DNA from: an uncultured Clostridia bacterium
GTDB lineage: Bacteria; Bacillota; Clostridia; Christensenellales; UBA1242
Assembly: GCA_934746515.1 (NCBI GenBank)
Contig: CAKVFH010000004.1
Span: 1 to 64,000, forward strand
DNA length: 64,000 nucleotides
Direction of reading: 5' to 3'
Each line of letters begins with the position of its first letter. Positions within the stretch are counted from its first letter, which is position 1. Shown piece after piece: positions 36,131-44,919 of the stretch. Position numbers and translations under genes: made by a program. The notes under the pieces were generated by a model. The model was not told the origin of the DNA. It made no database searches and worked only from the letters and a program-made list of their open reading frames with translations.

Positions 36131-36845
36131 TGAAGTAAACGCGCTGATTGATGCATTTATTGGTTACAGAGAAATGCTTGTGCCAATTCAAAACGATATG
36201 CATGAGTTTTTGGAAACTTACGATGCGCTGAAAAACGATGTTGAAAAAATTGACAAAGCATTTTCTGGCGATGTTCAAGGAAAACTTACTGAAATTTACA
36301 AGACGCTATCAAGTCAGGCTGAAAAGTCTGAAGCTTTGACTCGAAAAGTTGATGAGTTTTTGAAAAGCACAACTAAGTATACTGATGAAGTTTCAAATTT
36401 AATGAACATGTTCCAAAGCATTCAGTCAAAAATTTCAGCAGTTAATGAAATTGAAAACAAAGCTGAAGAACAGATTTCAAAGCTTGATGAAATTTTGGAA
36501 GAGAAAAAGAGAAATTACGATTTGAAAGATTTGAAAAATAGTCTTGATAAATACAATTCAAATCTTCAATCTGTTAGTGAATTTATCAATGAAGATGTTG
36601 CAAAAAACATCATGGAAAACACAAAAACCATTCAAGAAATCAAAAATGGAAATTCAGATGTTGTTTCTCATTTGAAGGAAGAAAAAACTAGCATTGAACA
36701 ACTCGCAGAAAACTATCAAAATTCAAACGAGCTTTTGAAAAAAATACTGGAAAAAAATGATGTCAATGAAGAATACATTTTTGATATTATGGACAAGTGG
36801 GCGGAAGAAAGAAAGGTGAAAACTAAAGCGAAATGGAAAAAATAG
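36120..36845 (+). CDS. Coiled-coil protein of the helicase operon
   Basis: The 241-residue, soluble, charged protein is almost entirely helical. Long heptad-like stretches run through residues 20-110 and 120-215 (for example ISKLDEILEEKKR). It has no signal peptide or membrane helix and no known domain. It ends in a basic tail (KVKTKAKWKK). It overlaps the helicase gene by 11 bases, uses GGAG within the helicase end, and overlaps the next gene by 13 bases. A structural or linker role between the helicase and the membrane protein encoded next is plausible but inferred. Confidence 0.65.
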   Translation: MENSEVNALIDAFIGYREMLVPIQNDMHEFLETYDALKNDVEKIDKAFSGDVQGKLTEIYKTLSSQAEKSEALTRKVDEFLKSTTKYTDEVSNLMNMFQSIQSKISAVNEIENKAEEQISKLDEILEEKKRNYDLKDLKNSLDKYNSNLQSVSEFINEDVAKNIMENTKTIQEIKNGNSDVVSHLKEEKTSIEQLAENYQNSNELLKKILEKNDVNEEYIFDIMDKWAEERKVKTKAKWKK

Positions 36846-38944
36846 AATTTGAAAATAATTTGTTTGAAGCAATCAAAAAAGACGATTTAAAATCGTTTGC
36901 TTTTCTCATGCAATCAAATTCTGATTTAAACATTTGCTATGGAAGATTTCCGATACTATCACTCTTGTACCTTTATTCAAGTTTCAAAATTCTATCAAAG
37001 TATGAAAAATTTTTGATGCCTATTCATAATTTTAAGATTGTTGACGAGAAATTTGATATTTACAAGGCATTTAAAACGCGCGCAAAAAAATCAGTTAGGT
37101 TTTTTGAAGATGGAAAAACAGTGTATCCAATATTGATGCTTGCTGTTTTAGATGAAAAAATTATACTTAAAAATAATTTCAAATTTTTGTATAAAAATGA
37201 AGAAATATTGCAAATTTTAAGCAAAATATACAAAATAAACTATAATTTAACTGTAAAATCTAATGCTGAAAAAATTGATATTCCAAATCAAAGATTACAA
37301 GTCAAGCATAATGTTTTGTTTTCTGTGATTATGGGGATATGTGCGGTTATTATTGCACTGTCGAGCATTATGATTGCGTTCGTTTCTAATAATATTGGTT
37401 TTGGAACAGTCAAAAAACCAATAAAAATTACAACGGCAAATGAATTTGTGCAGGCGCTAAAGAATGGTGACATGGTTTATACTCTCACAAATGACATTGT
37501 GATTGGTGGTGGAAATGTGGCAAACAAGTTTTCAGGGACCATTGATTGTGATGGACATTCTGTCACAATTGAAGGAGATATTGACTCGCCACTTATTAAA
37601 AATTTGACCGGAACTATTAAAAATTTGAAGATTAAGCTTTCAGAAAATCAAATAAAAATAACGCAAAATTGTTCAATAATTTCTGAAAAATTGAGTGGAA
37701 ATATTGAAAATTGTGAAATATCTGGAAAATTTGATGCGAATTTTGATTGTAATGGCGATGCATTTTTTGGTTTGTTTGCAAGCGAAAATAGTGGAACAAT
37801 TTCAAATTGCAAGACATATATTTCCGGCAACGCAATCAATGCTGGTGAAACAAATGCGTATTTAGCAAACTTTGTTGGTGTCAATCTTGAAAATGGTAAG
37901 ATTGAAAACTCTGAATCAGTTAGCGGAATTGTTGTTGCAGACACAGTTGATATTGCTGGAATTGCCGCTCAAAATTATGGCGAGATTTCATTATGCGAAA
38001 ACAATGCCACACTGTTGCAAAGTTCTGGCAAACTGTGGCACCCAAACATTGCGGGCATTGCACTAACTAATTACGGAAAGATTTCATCGTGTGTAAACAA
38101 TGGTGAACTGAATGCAGAGTCAACATTGAGTGAAACTGGAGAAAATATTTTTTATGTTTTTGTTGGCGGAATTGCTTGTGATAACTATGCACAAATTGTT
38201 GGTTGCAAGAACTATGGCGAACTTATTGGAAAAGGAAATGTTTCAAATGTAGCAATTGGTGGCATTGTTGAACAGAACATCAAAAACGATTCTTATGAAG
38301 GTGCGATTGAAACTTCATTTGCGAAGGGTGATATCACTGCAAAAAGTTTGACAGGTCAAGTTGTGGTTGGCGGAGTTGTTGGTGTTAACGGTTCAATTGT
38401 TTTGACTTCTGGGTTTGTTGGTAACATTGATGCAAATTCAGGCGCGGTTACTAACAAACAGATTTTTGCAAATAAAGTTGACAAGCCGGTCACAGTGTTT
38501 GCTGGTGGAGTTGTTGGTGTCAACCAAGAATCAGTTGTGCAAAAATGTTATGCAAGCGCAAAATTTATAAATCAGACAGCCAGTGAAGATGTTTATAAAC
38601 TTTACGGCGGCGTGATTGGATATGTTGGCATTATAAAATTTAAGCTTGGGGATAAAGATTATTCTGGAACTTATGACGGACTTTTAACAAATGTAGAATA
38701 TATGGGCTCGGCGCTAAGTTATGTTGTGTCTAACTTTTATGTTGCCGATGAGTCTATTAAACAAAACGCATTTGGTGTTTTTGGTATTTTATATCAGTCA
38801 AACAGACAGCTTTATTATGGTTCTGGGAAACTTAAAGATGTTACGGATGACCTGTTGAGTTCGCTTTACAAGAACAGTGTGCTTATAAAGTCATGTTCAA
38901 ATTTTGATGAAATAAAAACCAAACTGGAGATTGTTTATGAATAG
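36833..38944 (+). CDS. Membrane protein with helical inner domain and GLUG-like outer repeats
   Basis: This 703-residue protein has three parts. Residues 1-150 are helical and begin with an ankyrin-like segment (LFEAIKKDDLKSF). One membrane helix lies at about 161-184 (FSVIMGICAVIIALSS). Residues 190-660 are a beta-helix-like region with many spaced G-G-I/V-V-x-x-N units (for example VGGVVGVNG, AGGVVGVNQ), as in GLUG surface repeats. The topology suggests the small domain is cytoplasmic and the repeats external. There is no N-terminal signal peptide. Neighbouring gene ends overlap on both sides (13 and 14 bases). The function is unknown; the repeats suggest adhesion or binding. Confidence 0.7.
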   Translation: MEKIEFENNLFEAIKKDDLKSFAFLMQSNSDLNICYGRFPILSLLYLYSSFKILSKYEKFLMPIHNFKIVDEKFDIYKAFKTRAKKSVRFFEDGKTVYPILMLAVLDEKIILKNNFKFLYKNEEILQILSKIYKINYNLTVKSNAEKIDIPNQRLQVKHNVLFSVIMGICAVIIALSSIMIAFVSNNIGFGTVKKPIKITTANEFVQALKNGDMVYTLTNDIVIGGGNVANKFSGTIDCDGHSVTIEGDIDSPLIKNLTGTIKNLKIKLSENQIKITQNCSIISEKLSGNIENCEISGKFDANFDCNGDAFFGLFASENSGTISNCKTYISGNAINAGETNAYLANFVGVNLENGKIENSESVSGIVVADTVDIAGIAAQNYGEISLCENNATLLQSSGKLWHPNIAGIALTNYGKISSCVNNGELNAESTLSETGENIFYVFVGGIACDNYAQIVGCKNYGELIGKGNVSNVAIGGIVEQNIKNDSYEGAIETSFAKGDITAKSLTGQVVVGGVVGVNGSIVLTSGFVGNIDANSGAVTNKQIFANKVDKPVTVFAGGVVGVNQESVVQKCYASAKFINQTASEDVYKLYGGVIGYVGIIKFKLGDKDYSGTYDGLLTNVEYMGSALSYVVSNFYVADESIKQNAFGVFGILYQSNRQLYYGSGKLKDVTDDLLSSLYKNSVLIKSCSNFDEIKTKLEIVYE

Positions 38945-39209
38945 ATTGTTTGCGATGTTTAGATATAGCAAAAAACTGCTGGTTTTGTTTGTTTGCTTGT
39001 GTGTGGATGTTTGTGCGATTGTTGGGCTTTGCTTGTTTGATATCATTCAATTTGTTTTGATAGTAAACAATTCTGCGATGCTTTCAAAAGCATTTTTGTC
39101 ACTTAATATAGCTTTGATTGTGCTTGTGTGTTTGAATGTTGCGCTGTTTGTGACAATTTTCATTTTAAAAAAGCACCAGGAGAAAAAAGATGAACTTAAA
39201 AAAGATTAA
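38931..39209 (+). CDS. Small two-helix membrane protein
   Basis: A 92-residue protein has two membrane helices (about residues 13-36 and 56-80) and a lysine-rich C-terminal tail (KKHQEKKDELKKD). It begins inside the end of the surface-repeat gene (14-base overlap, GGAG upstream) and ends inside the following HAD gene (20-base overlap). No family is recognised. The consistent overlaps argue it is a genuine member of the operon, perhaps a partner of the 703-residue membrane protein. Confidence 0.65.
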   Translation: MFMNRLFAMFRYSKKLLVLFVCLCVDVCAIVGLCLFDIIQFVLIVNNSAMLSKAFLSLNIALIVLVCLNVALFVTIFILKKHQEKKDELKKD

Positions 39210-39837
39210 ATGTGTTATTTTAGATTTCGACGGAACGCTTTACTCAAATGGTGATTGGTCTGGCGAAGTAAAATTTTTTGGGCAATATTTGATGGATAAC
39301 AACATTTTGCCAGAGTATAAAACTCTTGATGAAAAGGTTGCATACTTAAAGGGACAATATCCAAATTATCATATAATTCAATACATTTTTGCATATCTTC
39401 ATGATAATAAAATTGATGACAGCGATTTTAGAAAATTTAATGATGAAAATGTTTGTGAGATTAGGGGTAACGACATAAAATTTATTGATCCAAAAGTTAT
39501 TTCGGAACTTGCAAAATATTACGAGATTTACATGATTTCGGATAGTTCAAGAGTCTACTTGGATTTTTATTTGGATTATGCAAAAATAAAAGAATCTGAC
39601 TTTGCGGAAATTTTGTCAAACGAATATAATGATGACCATTACACAAAAATACCAATGATGAAAAAAGTGCTTGAAAAAACAGGCTTGAAACCTTCGGAAA
39701 TTATTATGATTGGCGACAGCGAAAGGTCGGATATCATTCCTGCAAAACTTGTGGGCTTGCAAACTTTTAAAGTTGATGGTGAAGAAGATACAACAAAAAT
39801 TTTAAGCGAACTTATTGGTTTGAAATGCAAAGTGTAG
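39190..39837 (+). CDS. HAD-superfamily hydrolase (first of a tandem pair)
   Basis: The 215-residue phosphatase-like protein has the HAD nucleophile motif DFDGT (residues about 13-17), the second motif Ser in MISDS and the C-terminal acid motif GDSERSD. A beta-phosphoglucomutase-like cap lies in between. It is followed by a clear paralogue, sharing KIPMMKKVL and the motif spacing. Substrate is unknown. The ATG has GGAG upstream, within the end of the small membrane protein gene. Confidence 0.85.
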   Translation: MNLKKIKCVILDFDGTLYSNGDWSGEVKFFGQYLMDNNILPEYKTLDEKVAYLKGQYPNYHIIQYIFAYLHDNKIDDSDFRKFNDENVCEIRGNDIKFIDPKVISELAKYYEIYMISDSSRVYLDFYLDYAKIKESDFAEILSNEYNDDHYTKIPMMKKVLEKTGLKPSEIIMIGDSERSDIIPAKLVGLQTFKVDGEEDTTKILSELIGLKCKV

Positions 39838-39884
39838 CTAATTTATTTGTCAAAAATAAAAAATTTGGAGATGAAAGAAAAAGC

Positions 39885-40514
39885 ATGGAACTTGAAAAGA
39901 TTAAGTGTGTGATTTTGGATTTTGACAACACAATGTATTCCTACGGCGACTGGACTCGTGGTGATGCACTGACTGAAGAGTTTTTGAAAGAGCAAAAAAT
40001 TTTGCCAGGTGTTGAAAACAAGCTTGAAGAGTTAAAGAAAATCTATCCAGACTTGCACTTATATCAACGAGTTTTTGCATATTTTAGGGATAATGGTTTG
40101 GATGACGGCGTGTATAGAAAATTTAACAACGAAAGAATTCCAGACATTAGGACAAAAGATACAGTTTTTATCAAGCCCGAAATCATTGAAAAAATTTCGA
40201 AAAAGTATAAGCTTTTTATGATTTCTGATAGTTTTCTTTCATATTTGTTATATTATTTAGAACTAAATAAAATCGACAAGGATTGGTTTGACGGAATCTA
40301 TCAAAATAATTATGAAGATGACGACTACACAAAAATTCCGATGATGAAAAAAGTTTTAACAAACACCGGATTTAAGCCAGATGAAATTGTTATGGTTGGA
40401 GATAATGAACTAACAGATATTGTTCCTGCAAAGTCACTGGGCTATCAAACATATCATGTTAAAGATGTTTTTGATACGGAAAATTTTTTAAATGAGCTTA
40501 TCAAGTTTAAGTAA
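39885..40514 (+). CDS. HAD-superfamily hydrolase (second of the pair)
   Basis: This 209-residue paralogue of the upstream HAD protein has DFDNT as nucleophile motif, MISDS as motif II, and GDNELTD as motif IV. The pair arose by tandem duplication, with similarity along the whole length. The start MELEKIKC was chosen by comparison with the paralogue. Its ribosome site is weak (GGAG is 14 nt upstream), and the longer frame to 39825 would add 20 unmatched residues. Confidence 0.82.
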   Translation: MELEKIKCVILDFDNTMYSYGDWTRGDALTEEFLKEQKILPGVENKLEELKKIYPDLHLYQRVFAYFRDNGLDDGVYRKFNNERIPDIRTKDTVFIKPEIIEKISKKYKLFMISDSFLSYLLYYLELNKIDKDWFDGIYQNNYEDDDYTKIPMMKKVLTNTGFKPDEIVMVGDNELTDIVPAKSLGYQTYHVKDVFDTENFLNELIKFK

Positions 40515-40603
40515 AAAGTTTTCTTTGGTGTGAAAAGCTTTGTGTGGCATTTTTGGTTGCTTTTAATATTCAAATAATGGTATACTTTGGTTGGAGAAAA
40601 GCT

Positions 40604-41191
40604 ATGAACGGATATGATTTTGATAAGACAATTTACAAAAGTGATAGTTCGACAAATTTTTTTGTTTACATGATTTTTTCGAGACCTTATCTTTTATTGT
40701 TCTTTCCTTGGTTTTTGCTTGTTTTTGCACTTTATGGTTGCAAAATCTTGAACAAAAAGCAAACAAAAGAATGTCTATTTTTCTTTGTGCCATGGTATAA
40801 AAATATTGATAAAATTGTTGATAAGTTTTGGCAAAGATATGCAAATGGTATAAAAGAATGGTATGCAAAAATTAGAACCGAAGATGATGTTATTGTTTCA
40901 GCTTCACTTTCATTTATAATCAAGCCTATAATGGAAACTCTTAACATAAAATATTGGGTGGCTACAAATTTCGACACAAAAAGCGGAAAGATAGAAGGCG
41001 AGAATTGTTATGGTGAGCAAAAAGTTGTTGAGTTTAGTAAATTGTTTGAACTTGACAAACTTGATGCGTTTTATTCTGATTCAATGAGTGATTTGCCACT
41101 TATGAAAAAGGCAAAAAAAGCTTTTCTTGTTGATGGTGACAAAATTACTGAATTTGATGCAAAAAACTATAGTGAAGGAGAAAATTTATGA
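40604..41191 (+). CDS. HAD-IB family phosphatase with hydrophobic insert
   Basis: This 195-residue protein belongs to the phosphoserine-phosphatase-like (HAD-IB) group: YDFDKTIY at residues 3-10, then a hydrophobic stretch (about 27-45, [14 protein letters not shown]) that may sit in or on the membrane, and [11 protein letters not shown] near the C-terminus. It resembles proteins acting on lipid- or polyprenyl-linked phosphates, but that is inference. The start follows TTGGAGAAAAGCT. The TGA stop overlaps the rubrerythrin ATG by 4 bases. Confidence 0.82.
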   Translation: MNGYDFDKTIYKSDSSTNFFVYMIFSRPYLLLFFPWFLLVFALYGCKILNKKQTKECLFFFVPWYKNIDKIVDKFWQRYANGIKEWYAKIRTEDDVIVSASLSFIIKPIMETLNIKYWVATNFDTKSGKIEGENCYGEQKVVEFSKLFELDKLDAFYSDSMSDLPLMKKAKKAFLVDGDKITEFDAKNYSEGENL

Positions 41192-41733
41192 AAGAATTAA
41201 AAGGAACTCAAACAGAAAAAAATTTAATGTCAGCTTTTGCTGGAGAATCGCAAGCAAGAAACAAATATACGTATTTTGCTAGCAAGGCTAAAAAAGAAGG
41301 CTATGAACAAATAGCAGACATCTTTTTGGAAACAGCTGACAATGAAAAAGAGCATGCAAAAATGTGGTTCAAGTATCTTGAAGGTGGCGAAATTAAATCT
41401 ACAGCAGAAAATTTGAAAGCTGCTGCTGCTGGTGAAAATTTTGAGTGGACTGATATGTATAAAGAATTCGCAGAAGTTGCTGAAAAAGAAGGCTTTGCAG
41501 AAATTGCTGCAAAATTTAGAGCAGTTGGCGAGATTGAAAAACATCATGAAGAAAGATACAAAAAACTTCTTGAAAATGTTGAACAAAACAAAGTTTTCAC
41601 AAAAGATACTGGTATTCATATTTGGAAATGCAGAAATTGCGGACACATTCACATTGGCGAAAAAGCTCCAGAGATTTGCCCAGTTTGTGCACATCCAAAA
41701 GCATACTTTGAGCTTGAAGTTGAAAACTACTAA
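41188..41733 (+). CDS. rbr: Rubrerythrin
   Basis: The 181-residue non-haem iron protein reduces hydrogen peroxide in anaerobes. The N-terminal four-helix bundle carries the diiron ligands in E-x-x-x-R-N-K and E-K-E-H patterns (residues about 18-55 and 95-130). The C-terminal rubredoxin-like domain has C-R-N-C...C-P-V-C (about 150-168). Its length and order fit classical rubrerythrin. A good AAGGAG sits 8 nt before the ATG. It is translationally coupled to the HAD-IB gene, and a terminator follows. Confidence 0.95.
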   Translation: MKELKGTQTEKNLMSAFAGESQARNKYTYFASKAKKEGYEQIADIFLETADNEKEHAKMWFKYLEGGEIKSTAENLKAAAAGENFEWTDMYKEFAEVAEKEGFAEIAAKFRAVGEIEKHHEERYKKLLENVEQNKVFTKDTGIHIWKCRNCGHIHIGEKAPEICPVCAHPKAYFELEVENY

Positions 41734-41760
41734 TTCGTAGTAAAAATTAAAGAGAAAAAT

Positions 41761-41833
41761 AAAACCACAGGTAAGTGACAAATTCGATTGGGTATAGGGC
41801 CCATGAAATTTATCAAAACCTGTGGTTTTTTTG
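41761..41833 (+). terminator. Terminator after rubrerythrin
   Basis: AAAACCACAGGT pairs with ACCTGTGGTTTT, closing a long loop with a small TGGG/CCCA hairpin inside, then a T-run. Confidence 0.7.
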
Positions 41834-41834
41834 T

Positions 41835-41884
41835 AAAAAAAACACCTTTATTTAAACCGTAAAGATTTAAAAGGTGTCTTTTTT
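41835..41884 (-). terminator. Terminator for the minus-strand gene at 41894-42412
   Basis: AAACACCTTT pairs with AAAGGTGT, with T-runs on both strands. It lies just beyond that gene's stop. Confidence 0.65.
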
Positions 41885-41893
41885 GTGTTTTGT

Positions 41894-42412
41894 TTATATC
41901 ATTTCTTTTTGTGTGGTTGTTTCTGATTGACTATTTTGAAGTTTATTTTTAGCATTAGTGATTCTTGCCATTTTTCTTACACAAGCATCAATTACGCTAT
42001 AGCTGTACATTTGAGAACTAAGTGATGGTTGCAAAAATGAATTATTAAGTTTTCTAAATTTTTCATTACCTTCAGAAATAGCAGCATATCTGATTGCTTC
42101 CAATGTTTTCAAATAAAGATCTGGATCATTTTTTGCAATTACATCACTTGGCGTAGAAAGAATTTTCTTTAGTGATTTTTTATAATTATTGAGTGCGTTG
42201 TTAATTGAATCAAGATCTTGCATGCTGTTGATGTCATAAATATCACCATCAAGAACAATAAAACTTTGACCGTTTTCATCAACATTACATTCAAGTGGTG
42301 TAATTTTATTTGATGAAATGTGAACGCGACCCTTTGTTCCATTTCCGTCTACATATCTATAAATTTTGCCACCAAGAATTTGGCTTACATAGAATTGATT
42401 TTTGTTTTCCAT
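41894..42412 (-). CDS. Hypothetical protein, 172 residues
   Basis: Unrecognised soluble protein. The first half has short beta strands (KIYRYVDGNG, SFIVLDGDIYDI). The second half is helical and ends in a polar S/T/Q-rich tail. No signal peptide or membrane helix is present. ACGGAG 8 nt before the ATG supports the start. It precedes a terminator and lies downstream of thymidylate kinase on the same strand. Confidence 0.6.
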   Translation of the reverse strand: MENKNQFYVSQILGGKIYRYVDGNGTKGRVHISSNKITPLECNVDENGQSFIVLDGDIYDINSMQDLDSINNALNNYKKSLKKILSTPSDVIAKNDPDLYLKTLEAIRYAAISEGNEKFRKLNNSFLQPSLSSQMYSYSVIDACVRKMARITNAKNKLQNSQSETTTQKEMI

Positions 42413-42466
42413 AATAACTCCGTTAGTTTATCTCTTTAATAATGTGTATAAATTATAATCACAAAA

Positions 42467-43171
42467 TCAATTTATGTCAATAGCTGAATTTTTTTTGCTT
42501 AAAAACTTTTCAGTTTCGCTCATAATTTCTTGATGAATCTCGTCTATTGTTTTTAAGTTGTTGTTTTTGTCAACACAGTGAATGAGTGACCATCCTAGTT
42601 GTTTTGCAAGTGTCAAACCATTATCATAAGACTTTTTCATGTATAGAGAATCTTCTTCGTGAATATCTTTTTGTTTTCCGGTTTTGTAGTCTGCTCTAGC
42701 ATGAGCAAGTTCCAAGCTCTTTTCAATTGGCATTTCAATAAAAAATGTCAAGTCTGGGCGTGGGAGACCCAATGTGCCGTATTCAAATTCTTCTTCCCAT
42801 TTGATAAAGTCTAGTTTTTGGTCCACATCATCAATTTTTGAGCATTGATGAATGAAGTTTGATTGAACATATCTGTCACACAATATGATTTCGCCATTAT
42901 TGTAATGCTCTTCAATGTTCTTTTTGTAGGTGCACATTCTGTCTACTGCAAACAAAACTGATGCTTGATATGCATCCAAGCAGTTTGCGGAGTCGCCAAA
43001 CTCACCACTTAAATACATTTTTACTGGTGCTGAAGATTCGCTGTCATAGTTTGGGAAACTTTGGTTGAAAACAGCATAACCTTTTTTTTGCAAAGACTCC
43101 ATTAAAAGTTGTTGTTGTGTATGTTTTCCGGCGCCGTCTGTGCCTTCAATTGAAATAATAATTCCTTTCAT
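42467..43171 (-). CDS. tmk: Thymidylate kinase
   Basis: This 234-residue enzyme phosphorylates dTMP to dTDP for DNA synthesis. The P-loop reads EGTDGAGKHT (residues 9-18), with His where Ser/Thr is usual, a variant also seen as GKQT or GKAT in clostridial relatives. Downstream motifs fit: FPNYDSE, a DR-Y in CDRYVQSN (dTMP site) and FFIEMP. It is close to clostridial and phage-type dTMP kinases. I start at MKGIIISIEG, which has AGGAG; the longer frame has no site. Confidence 0.93.
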   Translation of the reverse strand: MKGIIISIEGTDGAGKHTQQQLLMESLQKKGYAVFNQSFPNYDSESSAPVKMYLSGEFGDSANCLDAYQASVLFAVDRMCTYKKNIEEHYNNGEIILCDRYVQSNFIHQCSKIDDVDQKLDFIKWEEEFEYGTLGLPRPDLTFFIEMPIEKSLELAHARADYKTGKQKDIHEEDSLYMKKSYDNGLTLAKQLGWSLIHCVDKNNNLKTIDEIHQEIMSETEKFLSKKNSAIDIN

Positions 43172-43348
43172 AATTTTCTCCTGACACAATTTTAGCAAAT
43201 AAAACAGATTTTGTGAACCTGGCAGGACTATAAATTTATATTTGGGCAGATTTAACAAAGATTTCAAATTTTGTGTTGTGGTGGCGGGGCTAGATTAAAT
43301 AAATTGGGTGTGGAAACAAAGTTCAAGTATTGGCAAAGTGATACAAAT

Positions 43349-43377
43349 TTGACATTCTTTGGATTTTATGTTATAAT
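43349..43377 (+). promoter_or_regulatory. Perfect consensus promoter
   Basis: TTGACA (43349-43354), 17 nt, TATAAT (43372-43377). It drives the transglycosylase-like gene, whose ATG at 43417 has an AAAGGAG site. Confidence 0.85.
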
Positions 43378-43416
43378 TTTAGTACCAATTGAGACAAAAT
43401 TTCAAAAGGAGAACCT

Positions 43417-44664
43417 ATGAAAAACACATTTTTTAAAGGTAAGATTTACGATAGATATTCAGAGCTTTTCACCGACCAAAATGAAGATGGTAAAAAGCAA
43501 TATTATATGCTTTATAATATAAGAAACTCAAAACCTTCAATTGACAGGGCAAAGAAACTTATTGCTGAAGAAAATGAGAAAAGCAAAGCCAAAGCAAGAC
43601 TGGTTGCAATTGAAAAACAAGGTGTTAAATATCCCTTTGTGCTTGCACCAATATCAATGGTTGAAGCAAGATATCTAGCTTTTAGAAATAGAGAAAACAA
43701 CTTGATTGAAAAAGATTCTGGAGTTAAGGAAAACATTTCAAGTGAAAAGAAGAAAAAAGTTTCAAACAAGGTTAAGGTTGCTTTGGCAACAGGAATGGCG
43801 ACACTTGCACTTTTTGGAGTGATTTATTCGGCAAGAGATGTTATTCAAGAATCTGCGCCAAAAAACGAAATTACAGAGCAACAAAAAACATTTCAAGAGC
43901 CATATCAAAACTCATCACAGAAAACACAGCAAAACATGAGTTTGAAAGATATTGTAAAAAACATGAGTTATGATGATTTGACTTACAGAACCTATCAAAA
44001 CTCAAAGGGTGTCACCTTAATGGAAATGTCTGACGCGTTGCTAATTTCAAATGTTTGTTTTAACAATGTTATGGACGAGCTTGAAAAGTTTAATGCGAGT
44101 GTTTCTGAATCTAAACGTTATGCGTTTGATAAAAACAAATTTAATGGTGCCATGTTTGCAGGATTTCAACACAGAGAAAGTTCTTTCATACTTTCAAAAG
44201 ACGATATAAATCAGCCATGCAAGGGTCCATTTCAAATCAGTGCGGCTGGCGCAGAAGAAGCGAATGAAGTTTGCAGAAAACTGACAGGCAAAAATGTTAT
44301 TGAAAGCGTTGACGATTTATATGATCCAGTCAAAGCTTGCAGGGCTTGTATTTACATTGCTATAAAGAATTATCAATACGCTTACACCGCTGCTGAAAAT
44401 GTGATTGTTACGCCGTCAATGCCAATTGACACTTATCTTTGGGGTTGCAAAAATGTTAGACAATGGATTCGTGAAGGCAGTTATTCGCCAAAAATGTATT
44501 CACAAACAGTGTTAAAGTTTGGTGAAGTGTTGGACGAGTATTGGAACTTGATTTTGGAAAATAAAACCGACGGCTCGCATGACCAGTATTGGAAGGAATG
44601 CAACAATAAACTTGACCAAGTTATCGAATGGAGCAAAGTTCAATCAAATCAAATGGGTGAATAA
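43417..44664 (+). CDS. Membrane-anchored lytic-transglycosylase-like protein
   Basis: The 415-residue protein has a cytoplasmic N-terminal region (1-125, basic and helical), one membrane helix (about 127-146) and a Ser/Gln-rich linker. An extracytoplasmic SLT/lysozyme-like domain follows (about 230-370). That domain shows the likely catalytic Glu in HRESSF, then GPFQIS and a D-P-V-K-A helix, the layout of transglycosylases. It probably cleaves or remodels peptidoglycan. The long cytoplasmic part is unusual for this family. A strong promoter and ribosome site precede it, and a terminator follows. Confidence 0.72.
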   Translation: MKNTFFKGKIYDRYSELFTDQNEDGKKQYYMLYNIRNSKPSIDRAKKLIAEENEKSKAKARLVAIEKQGVKYPFVLAPISMVEARYLAFRNRENNLIEKDSGVKENISSEKKKKVSNKVKVALATGMATLALFGVIYSARDVIQESAPKNEITEQQKTFQEPYQNSSQKTQQNMSLKDIVKNMSYDDLTYRTYQNSKGVTLMEMSDALLISNVCFNNVMDELEKFNASVSESKRYAFDKNKFNGAMFAGFQHRESSFILSKDDINQPCKGPFQISAAGAEEANEVCRKLTGKNVIESVDDLYDPVKACRACIYIAIKNYQYAYTAAENVIVTPSMPIDTYLWGCKNVRQWIREGSYSPKMYSQTVLKFGEVLDEYWNLILENKTDGSHDQYWKECNNKLDQVIEWSKVQSNQMGE

Positions 44665-44671
44665 AAATTAC

Positions 44672-44710
44672 AAAAAACGAAACAGTTTAAAATGGCTGGT
44701 TCGTTTTTTT
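44672..44710 (+). terminator. Terminator after the transglycosylase-like gene
   Basis: AAAACGAAACAG and CTGGTTCGTTTTTTT form a stem with one mismatch, followed by T residues. Confidence 0.7.
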
Positions 44711-44919
44711 ATGCGCTCAAATTTATTTTTTTTCATTTGTTGCGGTTATCTTTGATGTGAAGTGGTAAACAACACGACCAATGTATTTTACTCCATTCAT
44801 AATTCTGTTTTGGTAATTATCAAAAGCCTTTTTGTTGATTTTTAAAAAGTAAAGAAAATTGTGTAAAATTAAATTGTTTAATCAATTTTGGTGTGATATA
44901 TTGTTATTGGAGAAGGCAA

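Noticed and set aside
44720..44795. 25-codon minus-strand ORF (MNGVKYIGRVVYHF...) between the transglycosylase and P-ATPase genes
   Set aside because: No ribosome site or promoter at its ATG. The frame is open only a little further upstream. It could be a gene remnant, but I cannot support it.
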